From contig WELB01000019.1 of NCBI GenBank assembly GCA_009602725.1, positions 317,059-381,058 of the forward strand: DNA of 64,000 nucleotides, given 5' to 3'. Positions 12,800-24,152 of this stretch are shown one piece after another. The position numbers and the translations under genes were made by a program. A model generated the notes under the pieces. That model saw only the letters and a list, made by a program, of their open reading frames with translations, did not search any database and was not told the DNA's origin. This DNA is from Spirogloea muscicola (taxonomy: Eukaryota > Streptophyta > Zygnematophyceae > Spirogloeales > Spirogloeaceae). Position 1 is the first letter of the stretch; each line of letters opens with the position of its first letter.

Positions 12800-13125
12800 G
12801 ATGCCAAAAGAATAAGAGAGAAGGCGCGCGGGGGGCATTAATTGAAAGGGAGGCCAATTCAAGCCAATACATTGTTCAGGCAAAGGAAAGGAGAAAGACT
12901 CTTCCAGTAGAGAAGAGAAAGGGCTCGCCCATAGAGAGGGCAATGGCGGTGAATTGGCCAAGAGGAAAGAAAGAAAGTGGCCCGAAAAGAATGGACAAGG
13001 AGGTCCGAAAGCCAAAGAAATAAACACACAGCTACTGTAGGCATGTCCATTTCTTTTTGGGCTGGCTTTGCCAGCCCCTCTTTCTCTATGGGCGAGCCTT
13101 CTTCTACTGTAGGCAGCTAGACAAG
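12800..13125 (-). repeat. Truncated copy of the dominant interspersed repeat
   Basis: Starts with AGAGAGAAGGCGCGCGGGG, then TGAAAGGGAGGCCAATTC and CATTGTTCAGG, the same order found at 22085, 22446 and 28910. Further right are the CTGGCTTTGCCAGCCCCTC / GGGCGAGCC modules common to the family. Read on the minus strand this would be the 3' part of the element. Confidence 0.6.
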
Positions 13126-13837
13126 AAGACACGACGAAGTCACAGGAAGCTCAATACCCACGGGTGAGCAACATCAGGTCAGAGTAGCTCGGCGCCCGAA
13201 GGGGCCAGGAAAAGCGGATCCTCAATCAATTGCAGATTCAGTGGGTCAATGAAAGCCACCACGCAAGGTCGAGTAAGGGCTTGAGGGCGTCAATAGAAGG
13301 CACCCGCAGTCTATTCCATTGTCTTAAAGCGTATAATTGAAACCTTGGGTAGATGTGAGCCCTTCGATCAGGTGCCACAAGTGCAACAATACACAGCATA
13401 ACATGTATTGACAAACCCCCAGGCCCCTTCCAACCCTCCCTCCACCTGTCTCTCCACCTTCACTCTCAATCTTATCCTACAAGTTGCACACTTCGAACTC
13501 CCTTTCGAATGTTGTGCACCTAGGGGTGCTTGAGTGGCCAAGCATGAAAGCACCTGGTAGCTTCATTTCACTGTCCAATCGTTGCAACCTTGAGCAGCTT
13601 CTGACACACAGGAAGGTGGGAGAGGACCAACTATCGGCAGGAAAATTGTGGGATTGTGTGCTAACCACTAGTATTGTATGCAACTTCTCAAAGACAAGCA
13701 TCGTAGCACACCTTAGATGCTTGGCATCTCCTTCTAGAGTGGACATCTGTAGCATCAGAATAAAGGCTACGCTCAACCTTATTCACTGAAATCAAAAAAT
13801 GAAATACTATGGCCTAGATCTGCTTGTGATCCTATTT
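13126..13837. other. 3' flank of VTE3
   Basis: AT-richer sequence downstream of the VTE3 stop. No coding exon, RNA gene or repeat copy was recognised. Confidence 0.35.
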
Positions 13838-15859
13838 CTAAAATGCCCAATCCTTGGGTAGTACCAAGTCCTTGACCCACATAAAAACTGGGATGAAGAC
13901 ATAGTACAATGAAGCTACTGTGCCAAGGAAAAATCTATATGCAAAAGAAAAGGGGTTGATTGACCTTGTCACGTCCTCGGCCTTGGGACCAAGCTGCACA
14001 GCAAGAAGGCTGATTTGAGGTTAGAAGTTACACCAATACCGTCAGTCATGCTGGTCATGCTTCTATCCATGGCTTCGGACATACTCGCGGGCAGCTGAGC
14101 TGAAGGCTCAGCGCGAAAGTAAGGGCGGGCTACCTGCAAAGGGGAATCGCCTGGAACGGCTTTGACACCTGTGACCGAGCACCCCATGATCAATCCATGC
14201 CGGCGATCCCCTCGGTACCACTTTGGCCCAATTCGCTTGATCTTTACATCCTGGAATCCTGCTCTTGTGAACCAATCCATATACTCCTGTTCCGTAGGGA
14301 ACAGCATCCACACATCAGCGAAGAAACGGGACAACCAGAAGGTTGGATGAACAGGTCCAATGAGACACGCCTTGCCTCCAGGCTTCACGACTCTGTAGGC
14401 TTCCTTAATACCCCTCTGAGGGTCGGGCCAGTATTCGATGCTGTCATGTCAAGAGAAGAAGAGTGTCAGGACTGGTAGCAATGTAGCTGTGCATGGGCCC
14501 CCATAAACGAAGTGGTTAGACAATGTCATGCAAAAAGCACAAGCAAAATGTACAACAAGCAAAAGGCATGCTCCACCCTGTAGGCAGACCACACAACCTC
14601 ACACACTGAACGGACATGAATATATCAAAGTAGGGTCAAGCTTAGGGAACATCCATCCACGATGTCAACAGCACCAGCTATTTTCCAGTCTGCTTCTGAT
14701 ATCTGAATACAGAAACTAAAATCCGCCTATTTTGTTGGGTGTCTTTGTGAAACCAGCAATTGGGCCCAACCTTCCAGCTGATACATATCTGTCAGCGTAG
14801 TCCGTAGGAAATGGAAGGTCCTCTGCGTCCCCTTCGACTATTTTGCAGTCCTTGAGGGGGGCCTTCTCCCTGGCTTTTGCCAACTGATGAGGGGACTGTT
14901 CTACAACAACACGTGGCCGTGGCCTGGAGATGCTGGTAAGTCATGTAGGAGAAGCGTGATCAACACAGAAAGCAAAGCGAAGACGATGAAAACCGTGATA
15001 AGAGGCAAATTGCTTGCTGACCTGGTCAAGGATTGTGCAGTTCCTGGCATCAACGGTCTTCACAATACCAAGGGTGGTAAACCCTGTACCTCCTCCAACA
15101 TCCACCACCACCAGATTGGGATCATTCAAGTCCGCTGGCTCCAGGGCGTCCTCTCTCATGTCCTCAGTCCAATGTCCTGGATTGATGACGTGGTCGTACA
15201 CTACGGAGAGGAAGCGGTAGAACCAAAAGGCCTCCTGCTTGTGCTGAATGAAACGTGGCTGTGAGGCAGAGCAGAGCCACGTTCAAGTCAGTGCAGGCCG
15301 GAATGCTGACACGGTGTATTGCTACGAGCTTACTGAGCTGACAGAGCCCGTTCCGCGAGATCAAGGAGCATAAGATTACGACAAGCTGCAGAAGAATGGT
15401 CTTGGCAAACAGAAAGTGCCAGTACGGCACTATGAGTGGAAGTTAGACCAGCAAGTAACTTCCATGGAGATTTTGAGTGGCACTCAAAGAATGCAGCTGA
15501 AGTGCAGGCGGAATAGTCGTCCTGACCTGAGATGCTGGCCTCTCAGTGGAGAGGCTGGCAGAGGTTGCTTGGCGTCGCACGCTGACCCGTGATTGGCAGG
15601 ACAGGGGCGCAAAGCTGCCAGGGGCACGAGCCAAGGATGACGACTCACACAACGAACGACGCTAGGAGCTGCTGGGCCCTCGTTGCCCTCGATCAAGGAC
15701 AGGCAAGGCATGGCCTGACCGTCGGACCAAGAGCGGCGACCAGCGAGCCGCGCGAGCCAGCGGAGCCAACGAGGTGGTCCGCGGCGGACGGCCCTCACCT
15801 GGAGGCCGCCGCGAAGCCGCCGCCCGCGGACGCCAGCCGCAGCGGCGCGGCGGCGCGCC
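13838..15859 (-). CDS. VTE3: MPBQ/MSBQ methyltransferase, chloroplast
   Basis: SAM-dependent methyltransferase of the chloroplast inner envelope that methylates 2-methyl-6-phytyl- and solanesyl-benzoquinol for tocopherol and plastoquinone synthesis. Exons: gap-15799, 15581-15527, 15258-15022, 14895-14771, 14440-14134, 13993-13838 (TAG 13840-13838); phases agree. Seen: an Ala/Ser/Arg-rich transit-peptide-like start, PRFIQHKQEAFWFYRFLS, YDHVINPGHWTEDMR, the SAM motif VVDVGGGTGF, EGDAEDLPFPTDYADRYVSAG, IEYWPDPQRG, CLIGPVHPTFWLSRFFADVW, RHGLIMGCSVTGVK, and a C-terminal membrane segment (FFLGTVASLYYVFIPVFMW) ending LPKDWAF. These are diagnostic of the plant enzyme. The start codon and most of exon 1 lie in the N gap; exon 1 is placed by its CAG|GTGAGG donor and phase. 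Confidence 0.95.
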
Positions 15860-16244
15860 NNNNNNNNNNNNNNNNNNNNNNNNNNNNNNNNNNNNNNNNN
15901 NNNNNNNNNNNNNNNNNNNNNNNNNNNNNNNNNNNNNNNNNNNNNNNNNNNNNNNNNNNNNNNNNNNNNNNNNNNNNNNNNNNNNNNNNNNNNNNNNNNN
16001 NNNNNNNNNNNNNNNNNNNNNNNNNNNNNNNNNNNNNNNNNNNNNNNNNNNNNNNNNNNNNNNNNNNNNNNNNNNNNNNNNNNNNNNNNNNNNNNNNNNN
16101 NNNNNNNNNNNNNNNNNNNNNNNNNNNNNNNNNNNNNNNNNNNNNNNNNNNNNNNNNNNNNNNNNNNNNNNNNNNNNNNNNNNNNNNNNNNNNNNNNNNN
16201 NNNNNNNNNNNNNNNNNNNNNNNNNNNNNNNNNNNNNNNNNNNN
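15860..16244. other. Assembly gap (385 N)
   Basis: Hides the 5' end of VTE3 and most of the shared upstream region between VTE3 (-) and the GDSL hydrolase (+). Confidence 0.95.
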
Positions 16245-16370
<126 letters not shown>

Positions 16371-16458
16371 ACTCGGTCTCAACGCGCTCTGCCTCTCCCT
16401 GCTCACGCTGCGCCGCGGCGCCATCCCGGAGCCGCCGCAGCCGCCGCCGCCGCCGGCG

Positions 16459-18896
16459 ATGGCGACCGCCGCTGTAGGCGCCGGCCTCCGCCCCCGCGTC
16501 GTGCTCTTCGGCGACTCCATCACGCAGCACGGCTTCGCGCCCGGCGGCTGGGCCGCCGCGCTGCAGGACGAGTACGCCCGCAAGGTGCGGCGGCGGCTGC
16601 GGCGGCGGCGGCGGCCGCAGTAGATCCTCCGCCGGAGCGGTTGCCGATCCCGCTGACCGCTCCCCTCGCCGCCGCCGCCGCCGCGCCGCCGCCGCCGCGT
16701 CAGGTGGACGTGGTGCTCAGGGGCTACAGCGGCTACAACAGCCGCTGGGCGCTCTACCTGCTGGACCACATCTTTCCGCCGGTACGTGCGAGTGAACTCC
16801 AGCTGACTTGAACCCAGACCTCGAGTCTCAAAACCTAGACCCCTAAGCGCTCAACAAAACCCCTAAAACCCTAAATCTGAAGCTCAACACAAAATTACCC
16901 CTGAATATGCAGCTCAGCCCTCGTCTCCTGCACCAGTGGCGGCGCTCCAGCGGCAGCGAATGCAAGCCTTGCTGCTGGTCCTTGACGAGCGCGGCCCTCG
17001 TTGAGCATGACCTTGGCGACGAACCTTGGGCGGTGCTGACTCGCTGATGTGGGCTTGTCCGTGCTGACGCCCGTTTGCTGGGCCGGCGGTGTGGCGGGTT
17101 TTGGGTTTTGGCAGGAGTCTGTGGAGCGAGCGCCGGCACTGGTGACGATCTTCTTTGGCGCAAACGACGCTGCATTGCCAACCGGTGACAGCAAGCGGCA
17201 GCACGTCCCCTTTCTGGAATACAAGGCCAACCTCCGCTACATTGTGGAGCACATTCAGGTAGTTGTGCAGAGCAACGAAGGCAATGGCGCAAGTCTGGCA
17301 ACGAACGCCGCCGCCGGGTCGGGTCTGACGCCCTGCTGGGAGACGACGTGCCCCAGCACCTTTACCTCCAGTTGCGCGACGCGACACTTGGTCGCCATCA
17401 GACGGAGCCCCGCATCCCGCAGCCTCTGGCCCATGACGCAGACGTGGCTGACGTGGTCGTGGGCCGTCCGGGAGAACACGACGATGTCGTCCAGATACAC
17501 GGGGCAGAAGCCGCCAAGGTCGGGTCTGACGCCCGGCTGGGAGACGACGTGCCCCAGCACCTTTACCTCGCGTTGCGCGAAGCGACACTTGGTCGCCTTC
17601 AGACGGAGCCCCGCGTTGTTGGCCAGAGGCTGCGGGTCGCGGGGCTCCGTCTGAAGGCGACCAAGTGTCGGTGCGCGCAAGGGGAGGTAAAGGTGCTGGG
17701 TCACCTCGTTCATATCCTCCGCGGCGTCTGCCGGATGTATCTGGACGACATCGTTGTGTTCTGCAGGACGGCTCACGACCACGTCAGCCACGTCCGCGTC
17801 GTGAGCCAGAGGCTGCGGGACGCGGGGCTCCGTCTGATGTCGACCAAGTCAGGCGCTTCTATGCTTGAACTTTTATCTCTTGGTTGTGTAACAGTTGTGC
17901 GGCTATACACAAATGCATTGTTAAGGGAGACACCTATGCATTGTGAGTATGCTTGGTGGGTGGCTTTCACAGAGAGTGTCCTCCTCAACAAAAATCGTAT
18001 TGATCACGCCACCTCCGATCGACGAGGAAAGTCGCAGGACCTATGCAAGGTACATTCAGAACGTACCAGTAGAAGCACCCCATGTCGCGTTCAGTTGGAA
18101 GTAGATACCCTGGTCTTCACATGAGCTCATATTGCTTAGGTTGAGAGTCTGTCATGCATACTGATGTACACGTGGAGGCACAGGTACAAGGTTGTTGTAC
18201 CTGTGCCTCCACATGTAGATCAGTATGCATGTCAGCCTAGTCATATGGATTGAGCTACTGAAGGAAGAGGCAGCAACTAAAACGTGTTACATTGTGTGGC
18301 CGTGCACCTTTTGGATCTCATAGCTCACTTTGATACCAAGATTGATCAGCTGGCAAGTCCGTCTCACCTTGTCCTGCAGGCAGAAGTATGGCCACTTGGC
18401 TTCGGGGATCGCTGAGAGGACCAATGATGTGACAGGGGACTATGCTTCCGCTTGCCAGGAAGTTGCATTAGAGATGGGCCTTCCAGCAGTGGATCTTTGG
18501 ACTCAAATTCAAGAGCAGGAGAACTGGTGGACGACATGCCTCAGGTGGGTTACTCAGAGATTTCTGTTGATCTGCACTGCAACAACAGCTGCTTGATGCT
18601 TAGCTTTTGAGGATTTGGATTTGGATGACTCTGATAGATAACGCTAGTCGCATGACCATTATCATAAGCTTGTCCTGGGCCTGACCGTACCATCAAGACA
18701 CTTGTGCAGCGATGGCTTGCACCTTGCTCCAGCGGGCAATCAGGTCCTCTTCATCGCGCTCCTGCAAACTATTGCGCAGCAGAACTGGCAGCCGTCCCTT
18801 GTGCAGGCAAACCTGCCATTCGACTTCCCTGAGCACGGGGACATTGACTCTGAGAATCCCAGCAGGACTTTCAAGGGGCTGGCAAAAGGCGTGTGA
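16459..18896 (+). CDS. IAH1: GDSL (SGNH) hydrolase, isoamyl acetate esterase-like
   Basis: SGNH-fold esterase of the isoamyl acetate-hydrolysing esterase group, predicted to cleave short-chain esters; the natural substrate in algae is unknown. Exons 16459-16584, 16704-16781, 17115-17258, 17973-18049, 18380-18544, 18710-18896 (TGA 18894-18896) join in phase to 258 residues, close to the family length of about 250. Seen: VVLFGDSITQHGF (block I, nucleophile Ser), RGYSGYNSRWAL (block II Gly), IFFGANDAAL (block III Asn), IVLITPPPIDEESRRTYA, DLWTQIQ, and DGLHLAPAGN (block V, catalytic Asp and His). All catalytic positions are present. No signal peptide is visible. Intron 3 carries an array of retrotransposon fragments and intron 4 a long hairpin, both described separately. 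Confidence 0.93.
17310..17855. mobile_element. Array of Ty3/gypsy reverse transcriptase fragments in both orientations
   Basis: Inside intron 3 of the esterase. On the minus strand 17500-17313 reads YLDDIVVFSRTAHDHVSH...GLRLMATKC...VKVLGHVVSQQGVRPD, the YxDD-box-to-thumb stretch of Ty3/gypsy reverse transcriptase; a partial second copy lies at about 17615-17515. On the plus strand related fragments run about 17618-17710 (GLRLKATKC...KVLGH) and 17727-17852 (MYLDDIVVFCRTAHDHVSH...). The inner copies face each other as a near-perfect inverted repeat around 17620. No copy has the upstream palm motifs, RNase H, integrase or LTRs, so none can move by itself. Confidence 0.8.
18153..18231. repeat. 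Long near-perfect hairpin
   Basis: Arms 18153-18189 and 18195-18231 are inverted copies of 37 bases with two mismatches (35 of 37 paired) around a 5-base loop, in intron 4 of the esterase. The stem includes GTGGAGGCACAGGTACAA. It could be a small inverted-repeat transposon remnant or a source of small RNA. Confidence 0.85.
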
Positions 18897-19338
18897 AAGC
18901 AGAAATTGATATCCTATCAGATTCTGTTCACCATTGATGCTGAAGTCAGGCAGAGACCACGGCCACTCTCTGGCGGCGCGACTGTGCGCAGCTCCCATGG
19001 AGCCTGATCTCAAATCAATACCAACACTTGGTTGACCTGCCCTCATTCTTAAGCTTCATCTGCACTTACTGCAGTGAGAAAGCTCTCCTTATTGCCGCTG
19101 ACCCATTGACCCTGAATTTGGGGCCTGGTCAGCAAATACCGTTCCAGACGCCTATGCGCACAATGTGTGCCGTGGTGAATCTGTGTGTTAGCACTTTGTA
19201 CACAGCCTACGCAAAGCTTAAGCGGTGGCTGCTATGGATGGTGTCTGTGCACCAATGTGGTTGTGACCATGAGATGGGGTTGCAGATCTTGGCATCTCCA
19301 CAGCTTTGGAATTCTAGCTGACTGCAGGGGCACCAGGA
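18897..19338. other. Intergenic region between convergent genes
   Basis: Lies between the 3' ends of the esterase (+) and the glycosyltransferase (-). Open plus-strand stretches here have no recognisable homology; I read the region as two 3' UTRs. Confidence 0.4.
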
Positions 19339-22300
19339 CTAGTATCCAAGGACTTCAGCAGGCAGCTGGAGGAGGGCGTCGAGGCAGGCGCCGGTGAACT
19401 TCCTCGCGAAGAGGAAGCATGGGGCCTCTGCACTGTTGTGACGGCACTCACAGCCTTTGCCCTCGAGCTGCAGCATTGGGGCACATGCAAGGCGCTGATG
19501 TGCTCAGTCAAGGGGAGGCAGCAGCAGCCTCCGGAAACGCATCAGGTGCGCGATCTAAGTATGTCAACGAGCCTGTCTGACAGTGGCATTCATGAGCTCT
19601 AGTCATGCACTAGCTGCTTGCGCAGGTGTCAGCAGAAAGTGCAACCTACGGCCCGGCTACAGAAGGGCCTGACAATCCCACAGCCTCAAGCCCTGCCTCC
19701 TGCTAAGCTGCCTAGGCTAGGCACTCGTGAGTGGCAACTTTACCTTGGCCAGGAGCTCCTCGAGTGGCGGGTCTGTCCACGTGAGTGTGCCGAGGTCTAT
19801 CTTTGCAGTGTGTGGCCGGTCAGCGAATGTCAGGCCCTGCTTCAAGCAAGAGCCCGAATATGCAGCAGCATTGGTGTAATGAGCTAGCTGCGGCCTATGC
19901 TTGTGCACAGGCAACTCCTTTGGAGCACGGACGACAGTACATGCCTCACAGAAAACTACAAGTACCACTCCACAACAGTAATCTTTAGGACGATGAGTGC
20001 CTAACACAAGATTGTGGTCATAAAACACTACAGTGCCCATTCCTAAGCATGACATTCTAGGCTGCCAACAACCGTGCTGTTGGTGAGAATAAGGTGAGGG
20101 AGAGGCTGAACTACCTGGAGTTGCTGCACACTTTCTTCCGTGCAGTCCTCTGGGGCAAATGACTTGGGGTGCCAGCTGCGTGCGGACCAGTCGGCGAACG
20201 TGACAGAGAAGTTCGAGATCTGCGCTGCGGCTGTCATCTGCCAGCCACCACGCCGCAGACTGGAGTGACCTCAAACCCATGTCAAGTAGCACCAAAAGCC
20301 AGCTCGCCGCAGACAGAGCCTCCCAGTGGGGCAGGCCGCAATCTGTTGTCACAGGTGGCCGACTCACTAGGCATGCGCAGCAATGTATCTGGCAGGGAGG
20401 GGGGGCTCGGCTGCTGCCTTCTATCGCACGTGGAGGAAGGTCTGAATGTAGTGCTCGTCGGCGTAGCAGTGGTACGACGGGTGATTCTGCATGGCAGCAT
20501 TTTGGGTTCAGCACTTTGGCAGGTAGAAGTATAGCTCACAACGACTGGTCAGTCCAAGCTGAGCCACCGCAAAGCTTACCTTGCAGTCCCAGCGGAACTT
20601 GGTGCAAATTCTTCTGTCAGCCACAACGGCTTTTGCATGCCGTCTCTGCAACGCAAACCACTGCGCCGCCGCAGCCGACGTATCTGAGTCGACGTGCGTA
20701 CACGTCAAGTGGGCGCACCCCTTTCAATGCTGCTAAATGCTGGTACTTGTCCTGCACCTCTGGGCACCGTGCACCTTGACAGTTGCTGCCGATTTTCACT
20801 AGCGAACGGTATAGTCAGCGTTCCAGCCTTGGCCACGTCAAGTCAGGTTCAAGCTTATTCAACTGTCTTTTTGGTGTTTCATACTTGTGTAGGCACCTGC
20901 GAGCCCTTTCGCCAGTCGCTCTTTCGGACCTCGGGCAGCATGTCGCCCTCGTGGTACCGCCCTGCGCCATGTGGGCCGTAGTCAATATAGCTGCCACGCG
21001 CCGCGAAAAGGGCGGTCAGAGAAGGAAAGGGACGGAGGCAGAGAGGAGGGAGGGGGGGAGATTTTGCAGAGGGGCTGATGAGCTCAGCTTGGTGTCAACA
21101 TTTCCGAGCCGCCTTATGTGTCTGCTGCTTGACGGGTCTCGTAATCAAGGTGGGCGGACCTCACCTGTCAACGAAGCTGGTCTCTGCACCGAGAAGGTAA
21201 TCATATGCGTAGTCGAAGCTTCTGATGGGGATGCAGCTGCACGTAGCCACGTTCTAGACGTGTGATGAGGCCGGGCACTGATTCTAGAATGCCTGCAGCT
21301 GCTCACGACTGCAAGGACATTGCCGGATAATCAATTTGGGAGGCAGGACAGAGCTCACGACTCGGAGAGGAGCAAGAAATGTGTGTTCCGGGGATCGAGG
21401 AGCGCAACAGCCAGCAGCCGCTTCTCGGCCTCCACAACGTCCAGGTCCCCCCAGTGAACCTGCATTGCAAATCGGTATGACAACCGTGGCCAGGACGTCA
21501 TGGGCTGGCTGACCTTGCGGCTACCTTCCTGCCAAATTTCAGCGGAGTTCTTGCAGCAGCAACACGCTATGATCTCCATAATGAGGTGTCAAAATCCTTT
21601 GTCATATTTTGGTAATTCTAGACTCGCAAATAACTCAACAGCTGACATATTTATTGCACTATTTCTTTCTCAGGGCTTGGGGTTTGCAGTTGACATGTAC
21701 CATCCTAGTCATCACAAAGATGGGGGATTGACGACCTACATGGCCGGTCTGCGCGATCTCCGTGTCGATGAAGAGGTCGCTGGTCAGCGCCATAGTTGAA
21801 CGGTTGTACTTGAACCCCGGCGGCGCATGCACGTAGATGCGGAAGCGACCTGCACCCGGCTGCGCGAGTGCGGGAGCGCTGCCCATGAAGCTGGTCAGTG
21901 AAGGCGCCGCTGTGCCTGAGAGCAAGACTGGGCGGCGACGTGACGAGAGAGGGTAACAAGGGTAAGGAAAATGTGATGAAAAGCCCCTCTTGAGCTTATC
22001 ACGGTAAGCTCAGAATCACAGGGCTTGAGCGCAGGGAAGACAAATGGCAAAGAAGTGGAAACAGGATTGAGGGCTTATATTACAGAGAGAAGGCGCGCGG
22101 TGCGCATGAAATTGAAAGGGAGGCCAATTCTAGCCTTACAAATGTCCTGTTAACTGGGTAATGAGCTAGCTAGGGGGGGGCTTATATTAAAGGCTTAAAG
22201 TGAGAGAAAGGGGTGAGGGAAAAGGAGGAATAGCATAGGCAGGGGGGCAGGGAGGGCGGGGCGTGGGGTTGGAACATGGTGAAGAAGGGGTGATGAAACA

Positions 22301-23050
22301 AGAAATGTGGAGAAAGAGGGGGGAGGAGCGGGAGAACTGCGCAAGAAAGGTCGACGAAAAGGGCTGAGAGAGAGAGAGAGAGAGGAAAAACAGAGCAAGG
22401 AGTTAGTTGGAGAGAAGGCCAGGGAAAGGCTAGATGGACACAACGAGAGGAGGCGCGCGCTGCCCATGGGAAATAAGGGAGGCCAATTCAACCGAAGCCG
22501 TGAAACATTGTTCAGCGAAACGAGAGATACGCGCGCCGCGGGGGGCGATAAGGAGCGGAGGCGAAGCGAGTGGCTTTGGAGCGAGACGAGGCCGAGCGGA
22601 GGACTGCTCAGTGGCGGGGGAGCCACTGGGCAGTGGCGGCTGGAGGCCCCACCGCGAAGAAGCGCGCCCAGAGGGGCTCCAGCGGCATGGGCCCGCGCGT
22701 GAGGAAGAGGAAGGCGAGCCGGGCGGGCCCGCCATCGCCAGACCCGCCAAGCAGCGTGCCGTTGGACGCCAGCGCCGCGGCCTCGGCGGCGCTCAGGTCA
22801 CGCTCCGTGCGGCCCTGGATCTCGTCAAAGCGCCGCCGCGACGGGTCGGGCCGCGCCGGCGGCGGCNCGGCGGCGGCGGCGGCAGCGGCGGGGCAGGGAG
22901 CTGCCTGCTCTGCTGTGCGGGAAGCTCCCTCCCTCCACTACCCCCCTCCCCGCGGCCTCCTCAATCGCTTACCAGCCCCTTCTCCCGGAACTCTTCCCGC
23001 GCGCGGCCGACAGCGGTACGAGTGTGCGGAGCTGGGCGACGACCGGTCAT
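19339..23050 (-). CDS. Core-2/I-branching-type (GT14-like) glycosyltransferase
   Basis: Member of the plant Core-2/I-branching (DUF266) family, related to GT14 beta-glycosyltransferases and expected in the Golgi; substrate unknown. Exons: 23050-22973 (tentative), about 22920-22653 (holds one N at 22867), 21859-21740, 21459-21359, 21236-21165, 20990-20897, 20660-20580, 20486-20430, 20237-20115, 19467-19339 (TAG 19341-19339). Conserved blocks appear in family order: ARLAFLFLTRGPMPLEPLW, RFRIYVHAPPGF, VHWGDLDVVEAEKRLLAVAL, FLLLSESCIPIRSFDYAYDY, VRKSDWRKGSQW, HCYADEHYIQT (catalytic-site Glu), FSVTFADWS...SWHPKSF, APCFLFARKF. Everything after 22653 joins in phase. The N-terminus is uncertain: the expected membrane anchor is not seen and the first exon rests only on an ATG and a donor. 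Intron 22652-21860 contains repeat copies. Confidence 0.9.
22080..22520 (-). repeat. Repeat-family fragments inside the glycosyltransferase intron region
   Basis: Two copies of the family end module, GAGAGAAGGCGCGCGGTGCG at 22085 and GAGAGGAGGCGCGCG at 22446, each followed by GGGAGGCCAATTC; the second continues to CATTGTTCAG. Between them is a purine-rich GA tract (about 22200-22400). Both are minus-oriented like the fragment at 12800. Confidence 0.55.
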
Positions 23051-23139
23051 GGCGGAGCTGACGTCGAACGGGACGAGTGGCAACAAAGCTAACGGAACGA
23101 TGCTGGTGCGGCCTCCGAGACGAGCAGTTGGGGCCCCAA

Positions 23140-23640
23140 TGCGCGCATGAAATCCACAAGGAAGTCCAAACAAGCCAGTCCAGTGTTGGCAGCCCCTCTT
23201 CTATATGGGCGGCGAGCAATTTCTTTTCCTGGCCCCTTCGAACTTTGTCCAAAACGATTCACAAAATGCTGGTTGTGAGAAAGAGAGAGAGCGAGAGACT
23301 AATCCGTGTAATGGACGATGGCTGTGATTGGCTAGCCCAGCCAAAGAATGAACAAAGTGAAAGGAAGGGGCTCTTCTGAAGGCGGCGAAGAAGAAGGCTC
23401 GCCCATAGAGAAAGAGCGAAGGGCTGTGAAAAGAAGAAAGAGACTTCCAGTCGAGGGCAATGGCTGAGTGGCCAGCCCAGAAAGAACGAATGAAAAAGCC
23501 CAGCCCACATTGAAATGGACGAAGTCCAAAGGGCCGAAAGAAGTGCGCTCTTGCATAGGGGGCGGGGACTGTGCCAAGAAGTAATGGACAAGGTGCAATG
23601 GCCGAAAGGCGCCAAAGCCACAGAGCTATGCAAGGGACTA
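23140..23640. repeat. Repeat-family fragments, both orientations
   Basis: A plus-oriented fragment carries CTGGCCCCTTCGAACTTTGT (about 23229-23255). From about 23330 minus-oriented modules follow with GCCAGCCCAGAAAGAA, CTCGCCCATAGAG and GGGCCGAAAG. The two parts look like separate insertions or a rearranged copy. Confidence 0.55.
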
Positions 23641-24152
23641 AAGCGAATGGGAGCTTAGTAACAGCGAGTTAGCAACCGTTGGAGTTGCAGTAACTTGCAG
23701 CTAGAAAAGAGGCACCCCGATGAGACCCAGAAGTAGCAGCTAGATTGCGGCCTGCCCGCAGGTGCACAGTGTAAGCCTGGGACCGTTAAAAGGAATGAAT
23801 GACGGCATGCGGAACACCTGGGCAAGCGACCTGGAGGCGTCGAAGCCGGGCAGCTCACCTTGCAAAATTGAAGGCAGGCCCATGTAAAAACCTTGATCTT
23901 GCAAGACAATGTATAACGCACGAGACCTGCTCGAGCAGTGAAGGTGCTGGCAGTTGCCCCCAGGATCAATAGCTCAGATTCATGCTGTTGTCGATACAAA
24001 ACAAATGCTGCCAGAATGTCCAACTTCAGTCCAGCAAGTCCGTGTCACAAGGTCATCAACATGAAGCCCTCACTTTAGCTTGAACAAGTAGGCAGGTGGA
24101 TTGGATCTGCTAGCCAGAGGGTGCTCGCTTCCTGATCTGGTTGCCCATTACA
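23641..24152. other. Intergenic region between two minus-strand genes
   Basis: Lies between the WASH1 stop and the upstream repeats of the glycosyltransferase. The minus strand is open for 122 codons at 24023-23655, but I recognise nothing in it. Confidence 0.35.

Noticed and set aside
17348-18124. Plus-strand open frame of 258 codons in the esterase intron
   Set aside because: It crosses inverted retrotransposon shards read partly antisense and is not a gene.
19028-19711. Plus-strand stretches that look coding (EKALLIAADPLTL..., EEEAWGLCTVVTALT...)
   Set aside because: The second is the antisense of the last glycosyltransferase exon (APCFLFARKF). The first has no homology and lies between convergent 3' ends.
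19717-20514. Long minus-strand open frame of 265 codons
   Set aside because: It overlaps true glycosyltransferase exons in another frame. The conserved family blocks are all found in the spliced reading, not here.
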